DNA of 64,000 nucleotides, taken from Serripes groenlandicus (Eukaryota; Mollusca; Bivalvia; Cardiida; Cardiidae). A model generated the notes under the pieces. It had not been told where the DNA came from. It made no database searches and saw only the letters and a list, made by a program, of their open reading frames with translations. A program made the translations under genes and the position numbers. This document shows positions 53,720 to 64,000 of the stretch, piece after piece. Location: NCBI GenBank assembly GCA_031761405.1, contig JASEVX010000133.1, positions 124,001 to 188,000 on the forward strand, given 5' to 3'. Every line of letters begins with the position of its first letter. Position 1 is the first letter of the stretch.

Positions 53720-54610
53720 ATGGATAATATAGTGGAGGTAGATTTAGCGCGCGTGGCTCTTAACTCTGAGTATTTTAAACACTTTTACAGACCGCAGGGT
53801 CATTTAATTCAAAAACCCAGTGACGATGTAGAAATTTCATTTTTATATGATGATTCATTGTATAAGGAAATGGACGCATTATCTTGGGGAAAACTTTTCT
53901 TTAAGCTTTTAGATCAATTTGATCATGTTTATAGGGCAGGAGGACTTCTATTTTTCAAAAAAAGTTCAATCCACCATAAACCTCTTTTATTAACAATGAT
54001 GAGACAGATTCCATTATTGTTCTTAATAGATTTAATACAATATTTTCAAATGCCTTCTTTTAATAGACAATTTCTTCATTTGATATTTAAACAACACCAG
54101 GATAGTTTTAAAATAGTCAAAAGATTATATTTCCTTCAAGGAAAATCGGAATATGTCATGAAATGTTTTCATTCTTTTATTAAAAATTCGACACTGCCAC
54201 AACCCATGAAACTTCAATCTATAGAATTCATGGTTGCTCAAAAACATTCAAAAATTAAGCGTATGATTAGAAACGAAAAGCGTAGATTAAATTTTTTAAA
54301 AACATTTGTAACTGACTGTTGTCAATATTGTTTTAAAACAGAAACATTTCCTGTTTCTAAATTTGGATATTACTTCAAAATGACATGTTGTTGCAGACAT
54401 GTGGTCCATAGTTCTTGTTACAAGATGGATATAAAAACACATTTGGAGTGTAGATTTTGTAATGAAAAGACAAATTACATGGAACCAGATACTTTAGAAA
54501 ATAAAATAAATCGTGCTAAAATCTATCATGCGAAACTATTGATACATCAAATTAGATACGGCACGATTGATTTAAGAAAACATTTCATTCACTATTCGGA
54601 CGCTTTGTAA
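53720..54610 (+). CDS. accessory ORF with RING-H2-like zinc finger
   Basis: The intact 296-residue ORF starts at an ATG at 53720 and ends in TAA, wholly inside the LTR element between env and the 3' LTR. The N-terminal about 190 residues are helical-looking, rich in F, L, K and H, and match no family I recognise. The C-terminal part has C201-x2-C204-x20-C225-x1-H227-x2-H230-x2-C233-x10-C244-x2-C247, exactly the RING-H2 spacing for two zinc ions. RING-H2 proteins are usually E3 ubiquitin ligases, so a host-factor-degrading accessory role is a reasonable inference, unproven here. There is no signal peptide or clear membrane segment. Alternatives are a PHD/other zinc-ribbon fold or a captured host gene fragment. 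Confidence 0.75.
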   Translation: MDNIVEVDLARVALNSEYFKHFYRPQGHLIQKPSDDVEISFLYDDSLYKEMDALSWGKLFFKLLDQFDHVYRAGGLLFFKKSSIHHKPLLLTMMRQIPLLFLIDLIQYFQMPSFNRQFLHLIFKQHQDSFKIVKRLYFLQGKSEYVMKCFHSFIKNSTLPQPMKLQSIEFMVAQKHSKIKRMIRNEKRRLNFLKTFVTDCCQYCFKTETFPVSKFGYYFKMTCCCRHVVHSSCYKMDIKTHLECRFCNEKTNYMEPDTLENKINRAKIYHAKLLIHQIRYGTIDLRKHFIHYSDAL

Positions 54611-55138
54611 ACAAAACATTTGGTTTTTAAGATCTAAAAAGTGGTTCTTATATTTGGAGTTGGGTCGAATGAGACAGACAAGTTTGTATATAATGTATAT
54701 AGGTTATAGTTATGTAATTCTTTTCGTGTGCATTGTTATTATAGAGTGTTGTTTAAGTATACCTTATCATAATCATATTTCATTAAAATTGGTTGTTCAT
54801 GTTTATATCATGTTGGTAAATATCTATATTCTAAAGATAATAGTATTCGGATAGTTAAATGTGTAGTAAAATAAAAAGGTTCCATATCTAAACATTACGT
54901 TCATTACAAATTAAGAAGTTTAATTTCTTTAAAAATGAAATTAGAATTTCACAAACTTTTAAAAAAAAAAAAAAAAATTAAAATTGGAAAAAATTAATTA
55001 GATTGTAACAATGTTTATATCTCATCAATATTAGTGTTCGTGTAGTTAAAAAATACAGAAAGGAAAAGGTTTCATAGTTCATTATAAATTTAATTAAAAA
55101 AAAAAATTAAAACTTTTATTTTTTTTTTATTTTCAAAT
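54611..55138 (+). other. non-coding 3' region of the LTR element
   Basis: Very AT-rich with A-runs (54960-54978, 55097-55106) and T-runs. The open frame at 54654-54854 has no ATG at its first codon. It is hydrophobic and short, so I do not support it as a gene. Confidence 0.5.
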
Positions 55139-55150
55139 GGGGGGGGGAGA
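55139..55150 (+). other. polypurine tract
   Basis: GGGGGGGGGAGA sits directly against the 3' LTR. This is the plus-strand primer site expected for an LTR retroelement. Confidence 0.85.
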
Positions 55151-55750
55151 TGTAAGACTCAATTTTTAGATGACCCTACGATACAGGTATAAGGTCAGTT
55201 ACCGGTAAACATGTTGAACTCGTATTGAACTAAACCGTTAACCCGGCAACATGTATATTACATGTACTAGGGATATATGTACTGAGCTAGATATATTTCG
55301 AGGCTACATGGGTTAGTTACATGATTTACAAATATGGTGCTACGATCTGATTCAGATCACTATATAAGATGGATTCAAAGCGCGCACCAGTACTGGATCT
55401 TTGTATAACGTGCATTAACGTCCGTCGGTCAGTCATTTTGTATCGATCGCCTTCGATCAAAGCATTTACGATGTTAAGTTAATCTATCATGTATAATTTA
55501 GTAACATTGTGAACATGTTTAATATGTGGTTATATGTGAACTTGGAAGGAATAAAGATGAAGGAGCCAAGGTATTGTGTTTATGTTATTTTATAATATAC
55601 ATTTATATTGAACATATACCGTTCCCGGTATTAGACATTTCTGCTACCTTTGTTACAATGTGTAACATTATATTCGGGTATATGCACACACTATATCTAG
55701 TGTAATGCCAAAGTATCCTGTAGCAACAAGTGGGAATTCGATCTGTTACA
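55151..55750 (+). repeat. 3' LTR
   Basis: 600 bp, same sequence as 44186-44785 by eye. The poly(A) signal AATAAA is at 55550-55555. It is followed by CTAT, the target duplication. Confidence 0.95.
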
Positions 55751-56330
55751 CTATAATGGGTAGATGTGCATGAAGCAGGGATTTTCCGGTTCAGCAATTT
55801 TTGCAATAGTTATGCCTTTCGAAACTTGGTCTCTATAGCATATTCACTTGAGAACGCAACTCAAGTTTCCAAACAGGTAGAAGTGCATAACGCAGGGATT
55901 ATCCGGTAGAGTGATTTTTGCAAGAGTTATGCTCAGAAGGAAAAAAGGATACATATCGACACTGCCATTTGACCTACTTTCATATCGGAAGCCTCTATAG
56001 GGTTCTATCTCTGTTTATATGTATCCTATTTTCTTTAGTTAATACCAAAGTCAGCTAGGCTGGTAAGCAGAGTAAGACTTTCAACTCTGAACAAGTGTGG
56101 ATAAACTGTTTTGCTCAAGGAAACACCCCACTGCCCCTGCAGGGATCGAACCTACTACCCAGGCAACCATGATCTTAGGTCCCTGTCTCTTCCAGCTAAG
56201 CTAACTGGTCTCACAGACTTCATTTTGAGCTTATGTATACAGACATGTTAAAAGCAATAATTAAAAGGACCAATCTTGATCTTTATATTTTGTGGCGGCG
56301 TATATTGTGGCAGCACTGGCACTCTTGTTT
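55751..56330 (+). mobile_element. tandem-cored element, right part
   Basis: It resumes the 43715 element: AATGGGTAGATGTGCATGAA, a GAACGCAACTC unit, and more diverged copies to about 55930. It ends with TTGTGGCGGCGTATATTGTG and a CTCTTGTT terminus (56322-56329), the counterpart of the GCCGCCGG start at 43.72 kb. A SINE is inserted at about 56040-56220. Confidence 0.65.
56040..56220 (-). mobile_element. tRNA-derived SINE
   Basis: On the minus strand CCAGTTAGCTTAGCTGGAAG (A box) and GTAGGTTCGATCCC (B box) form a tRNA-like head (about 56215-56145), with a SINE body to about 56040. It lies inside the tandem-cored element. Confidence 0.65.
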
Positions 56331-56460
56331 TCCTTTTGCCGCAATGTTTTCATCTTCTTATGCAATAATTATACTTTTATTTGTAAGTGTAATAATTGAA
56401 TCTAAATGTATATTTCCTTTACTTTTATTGTTTAAAATTATTAAGTTATTAAAATAACAA
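56325..56460. mobile_element. MITE fragment
   Basis: CCTTTTGCCGCAATGTTTTC with a TATACTTTTATTTGTAAG continuation resembles the right half of the MITE family. Confidence 0.4.
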
Positions 56461-56669
56461 TATGGAAGTTATTCTCTTGTTTCTTCTGAGTTTATTTGTG
56501 AACCCAAATTGATTTCTTAAATCTGCTGCCACATTCTGATAAATTCTCTATAGTTATCAGGCGCACATCAACGTATGCTGATAGGCCTACTTTTATGTCG
56601 GTGCATCCATTTTTCACTCATAAACAAGACTGATTTACTTACCATCTTTGCAGATTAATCCCCTGCAAT

Positions 56670-56845
56670 GCAATACACGTCATTCGTCTTCCACCAGTAG
56701 GCTAACAGTCTGAGTGGAAAAGCACCCAGTTGCTTGGAAAAGCTGTTGTTAGGGATTCATTAAACACATCAGTACGTAACCTGGCCGTCGTCATGTGACT
56801 TGAATTTATTTTGAAAACAGCGTTAAAGCCCAATCAAGGAATCGC
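56670..56845 (+). mobile_element. SINE body
   Basis: ACGTCATTCGTCTTCCACCA, GTGGAAAAGCACCCAGTTGC and GCGTTAAAGCCCAATCAA match, in complement, the SINE at 40903-41095. No tRNA head is recognisable. Confidence 0.6.
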
Positions 56846-58240
56846 CTGCAACCATAGGTCACTCAAAGACATTGGCGATGGTCCTACTAGATGTCCTGCA
56901 GCAATAGGTCACATATGGCTGGTAGTTCTATTTTAAAACCCTCCTCTGCAGCCAAAGATTAGTCAATGCATTGAACAATTGACCAGAGTTAAGATCGATA
57001 TCCTGCGCCCTGCAGCTATAGGTCATCCAAAGACATGGGGTGGATTTCGAATTTGACCATATAATTCCTTTGAGACCTATTCCATGCGGCCCTAAGTCAC
57101 TCATAGACAGCACAACCAGTTAACTTCCAACATAGATTTTCTGTGGTGAATGGTTACCGATAACCATTGATGCTAGGCTTAGCTCTTATATATGCATATT
57201 TCAATGCAAATTCCTTGCGGACATATGTCATTCTAGGACTCTGACTTAACTGATTGACAGACTGAGATCAGTTCCGTACGGCCACTTTCCAATCGTGGCC
57301 AGGTGAGTTAATTTCCAAGATCGGTTTCCTGTGGCCATATGGCATTTCTGATAGGCCATATGTAACCCAAATAGAAGTAATGATTAGTTTAAATCGATAT
57401 TCTGCAGCAAAGGTGCATTGGCTTGGCTGATTGGCAAGTGTTATGACCACTTTAGTGCATCTATAATTCCAACATGCCAATGACTTACTTTTCCTTTCCC
57501 TTTCCTAAATTCCCTTTGGCCATTTGTCACCAATCGAAATAGATTTCGGTCTAATTATTGCAAATTACTTGCAGTGATAATACATGACTGGTAGATTCAT
57601 TTTAAATTCCATTCCCTTTCAACATATGTCACTCATGGAAATGGCTTATATACCATTCATGACTCGAGTACAGTATATTTGTTAACTGTCGGATATTGAC
57701 ATTGCTGACATGCTTTTTGTGCCACCTCTCTGCGGCCATATGCTACTCATGGATGTGGATTACTTGACAAATTGGCCAATGATACTATCAATTTCCCGCT
57801 CTATATGCCGTGTGTATGATTCCCTACTGCGTAGCCCGTAGTCAGCTAGTTCACTTAAAGGACCGAAATCTTTCGGCCATATGTCACCCATGAACATTGC
57901 TGACATGCCAATTCGTTGCGAACATAAGTTACTCATAGATATTGCTGTTATTGCCTAATTTAGGACGACTCTCCTGTTGTCAAAAAGATATCGTAGCAAT
58001 AAATAATTCACAAATTATAAGATCTATACCACGTGTTCATACTATACCCTGTAAATTGCTGATAGCCCTATTTATCCGGCATATTATTATTATGTCAATC
58101 AAGGACACGATTGAAAATAATTGCAAGACCAAATCCCAGCGGCCAAAAGTCCGTCGTGAATAAGGTGGATGGACCATATTTGATATAAATTTCCTGTGAC
58201 CATAGGTCATTCATGGCCAATTCGGCTTCTTCACTTTTAG
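56830..58240. repeat. degenerate tandem array, GCGGCCATATGTCACTCATG
   Basis: A phrase like CTGCGGCCATATGTCACTCA recurs at least eleven times at about 90-130 bp spacing with heavy divergence (for example TGCAGCTATAGGTCATCCAA, TTTCGGCCATATGTCACCCA). It is an old satellite or minisatellite with no coding content. Confidence 0.7.
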
Positions 58241-58289
58241 GAACGAATTCCAGCCCATGGCCATTGGTTATATATTATACAATTGCTAT

Positions 58290-58530
58290 TGAACATTCTC
58301 GTATACAGTTTACAATACAATGGTTTGGCAAGGGTGTGCTCAATGCAAACCAAATGATTATGGGCTATATAAAATGCCAATTAGACCATGCTAGTTCATG
58401 TGTATACATGCAATGCTAGTTTGACCACGGGAGGGGAGGCCTCATACAACTATTGCAGGGAAGTGATTATGGGCTATATAAAATGCCAATTTGACCATTC
58501 TAGTTCATGTGTTTACATGCAATGCTAATG
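58290..58530. repeat. two-copy repeat of about 117 bp
   Basis: GATTATGGGCTATATAAAAT, GCTAGTTCATGTGT and ACATGCAATGCTA(A/G)T occur twice (58353-58420 and 58466-58530). It lies between the degenerate array and the satellite. Confidence 0.8.
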
Positions 58531-58534
58531 CATT

Positions 58535-61500
58535 GTTTAATGGATAAATACAGTGGGTATATCACCATCCTTGTAAATGGGCAACATAAAGTGCTTCTTA
58601 AGACCAAGGGAAACAACAACCAACTCGATGTTTGGTGAAATCTATTGGTAAATAGCCCCAAATAATATATCTTCCTTATTGATGTGTTTCTAGCCAGAAG
58701 GGGCGGTTTGGTCTTGATACAAATCAATAACGAAAGGGTAGCGATTTGATAATCCTTGTAAATGTGCTACACCAAGAGCTTCTCAGACCAAGTGAAACTA
58801 CAAACAACTCGATGTTTGGTGAAATCCATTGGTATATAGCCCGAAAACATATATCTTCCTTATCGATTTGTTTCCAGCCCGAACGGGGGCTGTGTTGACT
58901 AGATACAAGCGATAAGGAAAGGGTAGTGTTTAATGGATATATGATGTGGCGATTTGACCATCCTTGTAAATGGGCTACACCAAGAGCTTCTTAGACCAAG
59001 GGAAACTAAAAAAAACTCGGATGTTTGGTGAAATCCAGTGGTATATAGCCCGAAAACATATATCTTCCTTATCGATTTGTTTCTAGCCCGAACGGGGTCT
59101 GTGTGGGCTAGAAACAAAGCGATAAGGAAAGGGTAGTGTTTAAAGGATATATGATGTGGCGATTTGACAATCCTTGTAAATGGGCTACACCAAGAGCTTC
59201 TTAGACCAAGGGAAACTACAAACAACTCGATGTTTGGTGAAATCCATTGGTATATAGCCCGAAAACATATATCTTCCTTATCGCTTTGTTTCTAGCCCGA
59301 ACGGGGGCTGTGTTGGCTAGAAACAAAGCGATAAGGAAAGGGTAGTGTTTAAAGGATATATGATGTGGCGAATTGACCATCCTTGTAAATGGGCTACACC
59401 AAGAGCTTCTTAGACCAAGGGAAACTAAAAAAAACTCGGATGTTTGGTGAAATCCAGTGGTATATAGCCCGAAAACATATATCTTCCTTATCGATTTGTT
59501 TCTAGCCCGAACGGGGTCTGTGTGGGCTAGAAACAAAGCGATAAGGAAAGGGTAGTGTTTAAAGGATATATGATGTGGCGATTTGACCATCCTTGTAAAT
59601 AGGCTACACCAAGAGCTTCTTAGACCAAGGGGAACTAAAAAAACTCGATGTTTGGTGAAATCCAGTGGTATATAGCCCGAAAACATATATCTACCTTATC
59701 GCTTTGTTTCTAGCCCGAAAAAGCTGTTTGGGCTAGATACAAAGCGATAAGGAAAGGGTAGTGTTTAATGGATATATACAGTGGCGATTAGGCCATCCTT
59801 GTAAATGGGCTATACCAAGAGCTTCTTAGACCAAGGGAAACTAAAAAAACTGGATGTTTAGTGAAATCTATTGGTATATAGCCCGAAAACATATATCTTC
59901 CTTATCGATTTGTTTCTAGCCCGAACAGGCTGTTTGGGCTAGATACAAAGCGATAAGGAAAGGGTAGTGTTTAATGGATATATACAGTGGCGATTTTGAC
60001 ATCCTTGTAAATGGGCTACACCAAGAGCTACTTAGACCAAGGGAAACTAAAAAAACTCGATGTTTGGTGAAATCCATTGGTATATAGCCCGAAAACATAT
60101 ATCTTCCTTATCGATTTGTTTCTAGCCCGAACGGGGGCTGTGTGGGCTAGAAACAAAGCGATAAGGAAAGGGTAGTGTTTAATGGATATATGATGTGGCG
60201 ATTTGACCATCCATGTAGATGGGCTACACCAAGAACTTCTTAGAGCAAGAGAAACTAAAAAACTCGATGTTTGGGAAATCCAGTGGTATATAGCCCGAAA
60301 ACATATATCTTCCTTATCGATTTGTTCCTAGCCCGAACGGTGTCTGTGTTGGCTAGAAACACAGCGATAAGGAAATGGTAGTGTTTAATGGATATATGAT
60401 GTGGCGATTTGACCATCCTTGTAAATTGGCTACACCAAAAGCTTCTGAGACCAAGGGAAATTAAAAAAGACTCGATGTTTGGTGAAATCCATTGGTATAT
60501 AGCCCGAAAACATATATCTTCCTTATCGATTTGTTTCTAGCCCGAACGGGGGGCTGTGTGGGCTAGATACAAAGCGATAAGGAAAGGGTAGTGTTTAATG
60601 GATATATACAGTGGCGATTGACCATCCTTGTAAATGGGCTACACCAAGAGCTTCTTAGACCAAGGGAAACTAAAAAAACTCGATGTTTGGTGAAATCCAT
60701 TGGTATAAAGCCCGAAAACATATATCTTCCTTATCGATTTGTTTCTAGCCCGAACGGGGGGCTGTGTGGCTAGAAACAAAGCGATAAGGAAAGGGTAGTG
60801 TTTAATGGATATATACAGTGGTGATTTGACCATCCTTGTAAATGGGCTACACCAAGAGCTTCTTAGACCAAGGGAAACTAAAAAAGCTCGATGTTTAGTG
60901 AAATCCATTGGTATATAGCCCAAAAACATACATCTTCCTTATCGATTTGTTTCTACCCCAAACGGGGGGCTGTGTGGGCTAGATACAAAGAGATAAGGAA
61001 AGGGTAGTGTTTAATGGATATATACAGTGGCGTTTGACCATCCTTGTAAATGGGCTACACCAAGAGCTTCTTAGACCAAGGAAAACTAAAAAAACTCGAT
61101 GTTTAGTGAAATCCATTGGTATATAGCCCGAAAACATATATCTTCCTTATCGATTTGTTTCTAGCCCGAACGGGGGGGGGGGGGGGGGGGGGGCTGTGTG
61201 GGTTAGAAACAAAGTGATAAGGAAAGGGTAGTGTTTAATGGATATATGATGTGGCGATTTGACAATCCTTGTAAATGGGCTACACCAAGAGCTTCTTAGA
61301 CCAAGGAAACTAAAAAAACTCGATGTTTGGTGAAATCAAGTGGTATATAGCCCGAAAACATATATTCTTCCTTCTCGATTTGTTTCTAACCCGAACGGGG
61401 GCTGTCTGGGCTAGAAACAAAGCGATAAGGAAAGGGTAGTGTTTTAATGGATATATACAGTGGCGATTTGACCATCCTTGTAAATTGGCTACACAAGAGC

Positions 61501-63985
61501 TTCTTAGACAAGAGGAAACTAAACAACTCGATGTTTAGTGAAATCCATTGAAGTAAAAAGCCCCGAAAACATATATCTTCCTTATCGAGATTTGTTTCTA
61601 GCCCGTTTCTAGCCCGAACGGGGGGCTGTGTGGGCTAGATACAAAGCGATAAGGAAAGGGTAGTGTTTAATGGATATAGATATATACAGTGGCGATTGAC
61701 CATCCTTGTAAATGGGCTACACCAAGAGCTTCTTAGACCAAGGGAATCTAAAAAAATCGATGTTTAGTGAAATCCATTGGTATATAGCCCGAAAACATAT
61801 ATCTTCCTTATCGATTTGTTTCTTGCCCGAACGGGGGCTGTGTGGGCTAGAAACAAAGTGATAAGGAAAGGGTAGTGTTTAATGGATATATGATATGGCG
61901 ATATGACCATCCTTGTAAATGGGCTACACCAATAGCTTCTTAGACCAAGGGAAACTAAAAAAACCTCGATATTTGGTGAAATCCAGTGGTATATAGCCCG
62001 AAAACATATATCACCCTTATCGATTTGTTTCTAGCCCGAACGGGGGGGGGGGGGGCTGTGTGGGTTAGAAACAAAGCGATAAGGAAAGGGTAGTGTTTAA
62101 TGGATATATGATGTGGCGATTTGACAATCCTTGTAAATGGGCTACACCAAGAGCTTCTTAGACCAAGGGAAACTAAAAAAACTCGATGTTTGGTGAAATC
62201 CAGTGGTATATAGCCCGAAAACATATATCTTCCTTATCGATTTGTTTCTAGCCCGAACGGGGGCTGTGTGGGCTAGACACAAAGCGATAAGGAAAGGGTA
62301 GTGTTTAATGAATACATACAGTGCCGATTTGGCCATCTTTGTAAATGGGCTACACCAAGAGCTTCTTAGACCAAGGGAAACTAAAAAAACTCGATGTTTA
62401 GTGAAATCCATTGGTATATAGTCCGAAAACATATATCTTCCTTATCGATTTGTTTCCAGCCGGAACAGGTGTTTGAAGCTAAATACAAAGCGATAAGGAA
62501 AGGGTAGTGTTTAATGAATATTACAGTGGCGTTTGACTATCCTTGTAAATGGGCTACACCAAGAGCTTCTTAGACCAAGGGGAACTAAAAAAAACTCGAT
62601 TTTTAGTGAAATCCATTGGTATATAGCCCGAAAACATATATCTTCCTTATCGATTTGTTTCTACCCGAACAGGGGCTGTGTGGGCTAGAAACAAAACGAT
62701 AAGGATAGGGTAGTGTTTAATGGATATATGATGTGGCGATTTGACAATCCTTGTAAATGGGCTACACCAAGAGCTTCTTAGACCAGGGAAACTAAAAAAA
62801 CTCGATGTTTGGTGAAATCCAGTGGTATAGCCCGAAACATTATATCTCCCTTATCGATTTGTTTCTAGCCCGAACGGGGGCTGTGTGGCTAGAAACAAAA
62901 GCGATAAGGAAATGGTAGTGTTTAATGGCTATATAATGTGGCGATTTTACCATCCTTGTAAATGGGCTACACCAAGAGCTTCTTAGACCAAGGGAAACTA
63001 AAAAAACTCGATGTTTGGTGAAATCCATTGGTATATGCCGAAAACATAATCTTCCTTATCGATTTGTTTCTAGCCCGAACGGGGGGCTGTGTGGGCTAGA
63101 TACAAAGCGATAAGGAAAGGGTAGTGTTTAATGGATATATACAGTGGCGTTTGACTATCCTTGTAAATGGGCTACACAAAGAGCTCTTAGACCAAGGGAA
63201 ACTAAAAAAACCTCGATGTTTAGTGAATCCATTGGTATATAGCCCGAAAAACATATATATTCCTTATCGATTGTTTCTAGCCCGAAACGGGGGCTGTGTG
63301 GGCTAGAAACAAAGCGATAAGGAAAGGTAGTGTGTTAATGGATATATGATGTGGCGATTTGACCATCCTTGTAATGGGCTACACCAAGAGCTTCTTAGAC
63401 CAAGAGAAAATAAAAAAACCTCGATGTTTAGTGAAATCCAGTGGGTATATAGCCCGAAAACATATATCTCCCTTATCGATTTGTTTCTAGCCCGAACGTG
63501 GCTGTGTGGGCTAGAAACAAAGCGATAAGGAATGGGTAGTATTTAATGGCTATATGATGTAGCCATTTGACCATCCTTGTAGATGGGCTACACCAAGAGC
63601 TTCTTAGACCAAGGGAAACTAAAAAAACTCGATGTTTGGTGAAATCCATTGGTATATAGCCCGAAAACATATATCTTCCTTATCGATTTGTTTCTAGCCC
63701 GAACGGGGGCTGTGTGGGCTAGAAACAAAGCGATAAGGAAAGGGTAGTGTTTAATGGATATATACAGTGCCTTTTACCATCCTTGTAAATGGGCTACACC
63801 AAGAGTTTCTTAGACCAAGCTTGGGGAAACTAACAAAACTCGATGTTTGGTGAAATCCAGTGGTGTATAGCCCGAAAACATATATCTTCCTTATCGCTTT
63901 GTTTCTAGCCCGAACAGGCTGTTTGGGCTCGATACAATTTGATAATTAAAGGGTATAGTGTTTAATGGATATATATACAATCCAT
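58535..63985. repeat. satellite array, about 26 monomers of about 210 bp
   Basis: Each monomer has TTTAATGGATATAT, CCATCCTTGTAAATGGGCTA, CACCAAGAGCTTCTTAGACC, CTCGATGTTTGGTGAAATCC and TATAGCCCGAAAACATATAT. The next block is a hairpin: TCCTTATCGATTTGTTTCTA and GCCC pair with GGGCTAGAAACAAAGCGATA and AGGA around a G-rich loop. Loop G-runs vary from about 3 to over 20 (61170-61193). TGATGT and TACAGT versions of the first block alternate irregularly. Minus-strand frames of 60-156 codons follow from a period near 210 (a multiple of three). The array reaches almost to the window end. Confidence 0.95.
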
Positions 63986-64000
63986 ATATGACATAAACTG

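Larger units (their letters stand above)
44186..55750 (+). mobile_element. 11.6-kb env-bearing LTR retroelement (Ty3/Gypsy class)
   Basis: It has two 600-bp LTRs starting TGTAAGAC and ending TGTTACA, identical by eye, and CTAT at 44182-44185 and 55751-55754 as target duplication. The order is LTR, probable PBS, gag, pol (PR-RT-RH-IN), env-like ORF, RING-H2-like ORF, polypurine tract, LTR. RT-RH before integrase places it in the Ty3/Gypsy (Metaviridae) group, while env gives it retrovirus-like organisation. It reads as an endogenous retrovirus-like element of a mollusc. This copy carries in-frame stops in gag and integrase, so it is probably defective unless these are assembly errors. Confidence 0.9.

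Noticed and set aside
54654..54854. 66-codon hydrophobic frame after the RING-like ORF
   Set aside because: It does not begin with ATG, is AT-driven and ends without recognisable features; a small membrane protein cannot be fully excluded.
56145..56215. Possible tRNA gene on the minus strand
   Set aside because: A and B boxes are present but the cloverleaf ends do not pair well, and the SINE body follows.
58500..63670. Many 60-156-codon frames in the satellite
   Set aside because: Arise from the monomer length near 210 bp; recorded as a low-interest finding only.
35036..64000. CRISPR-like array (regular repeats with variable parts)
   Set aside because: The genome is eukaryotic, the whole monomer is repeated rather than short repeats with unique spacers, and no cas genes occur.

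Overview
The window is eukaryotic, AT-rich, gene-poor and packed with repeats. It looks like a bivalve mollusc, possibly a venerid clam. The basis is my memory of bivalve repeat families: tRNA-derived SINEs ending in (ATCA)n, monomers rich in AGGTCA, elements ending in a hairpin plus CTTGTT, and an abundant MITE carrying CAATGTTTTCAA. No bacterial features are present and no complete host gene is visible. The best host signal is a promoter with a tiny first exon near 33.06 kb and two possible further exons up to 34.54 kb.

Layout: 0-7 kb holds SINE and MITE fragments, a tandem-cored element (2.0-2.6 kb), the 3' part of a decayed LINE (3.5-4.6 kb), two families of tandem repeats (4.8-6.9 kb) and a long (GA)n tract (7.02-7.15 kb). 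7.3-11.7 kb is a foldback-like structure whose two inverted arms are built of sub-repeats. 12.0-14.6 kb is a broken LINE with ORF1, endonuclease and half a reverse transcriptase. 16.6-20.0 kb is a frameshifted LINE on the minus strand. 21.1-21.7 kb is a probable Mutator-like transposase relic. 24.1-30.0 kb is a 5.9-kb element with 523-bp terminal inverted repeats and TTAA at both ends, inserted in an older dispersed repeat. 30-43.7 kb is mostly repeats around the candidate host promoter.

The main feature is an 11.6-kb LTR retroelement at 44186-55750. Its two 600-bp LTRs are identical by eye, with a CTAT target duplication, a probable primer binding site and a polypurine tract. It encodes Gag (capsid and zinc knuckle), Pol (protease, RT, RNase H, DDE integrase with a chromodomain-like tail), an envelope-like glycoprotein of the F type seen in errantiviruses and baculoviruses, and a separate downstream ORF whose cysteine/histidine spacing fits a RING-H2 zinc finger. 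Gag and Pol share one reading frame and are separated by UGA-CGG, a known readthrough context. This copy also has an in-frame stop inside gag and another inside the integrase. It sits inside a tandem-cored element, whose neighbouring monomers show the uninterrupted target site.

56-58.2 kb holds SINEs and a degenerate repeat array. 58.5-64 kb is a satellite of about 26 monomers of about 210 bp, each with a roughly 24-bp-stem hairpin. Three ultra-short (36-42 bp) CAGGG...CCCTG foldback insertions, each with a perfect 7-bp target duplication, are scattered through the window.
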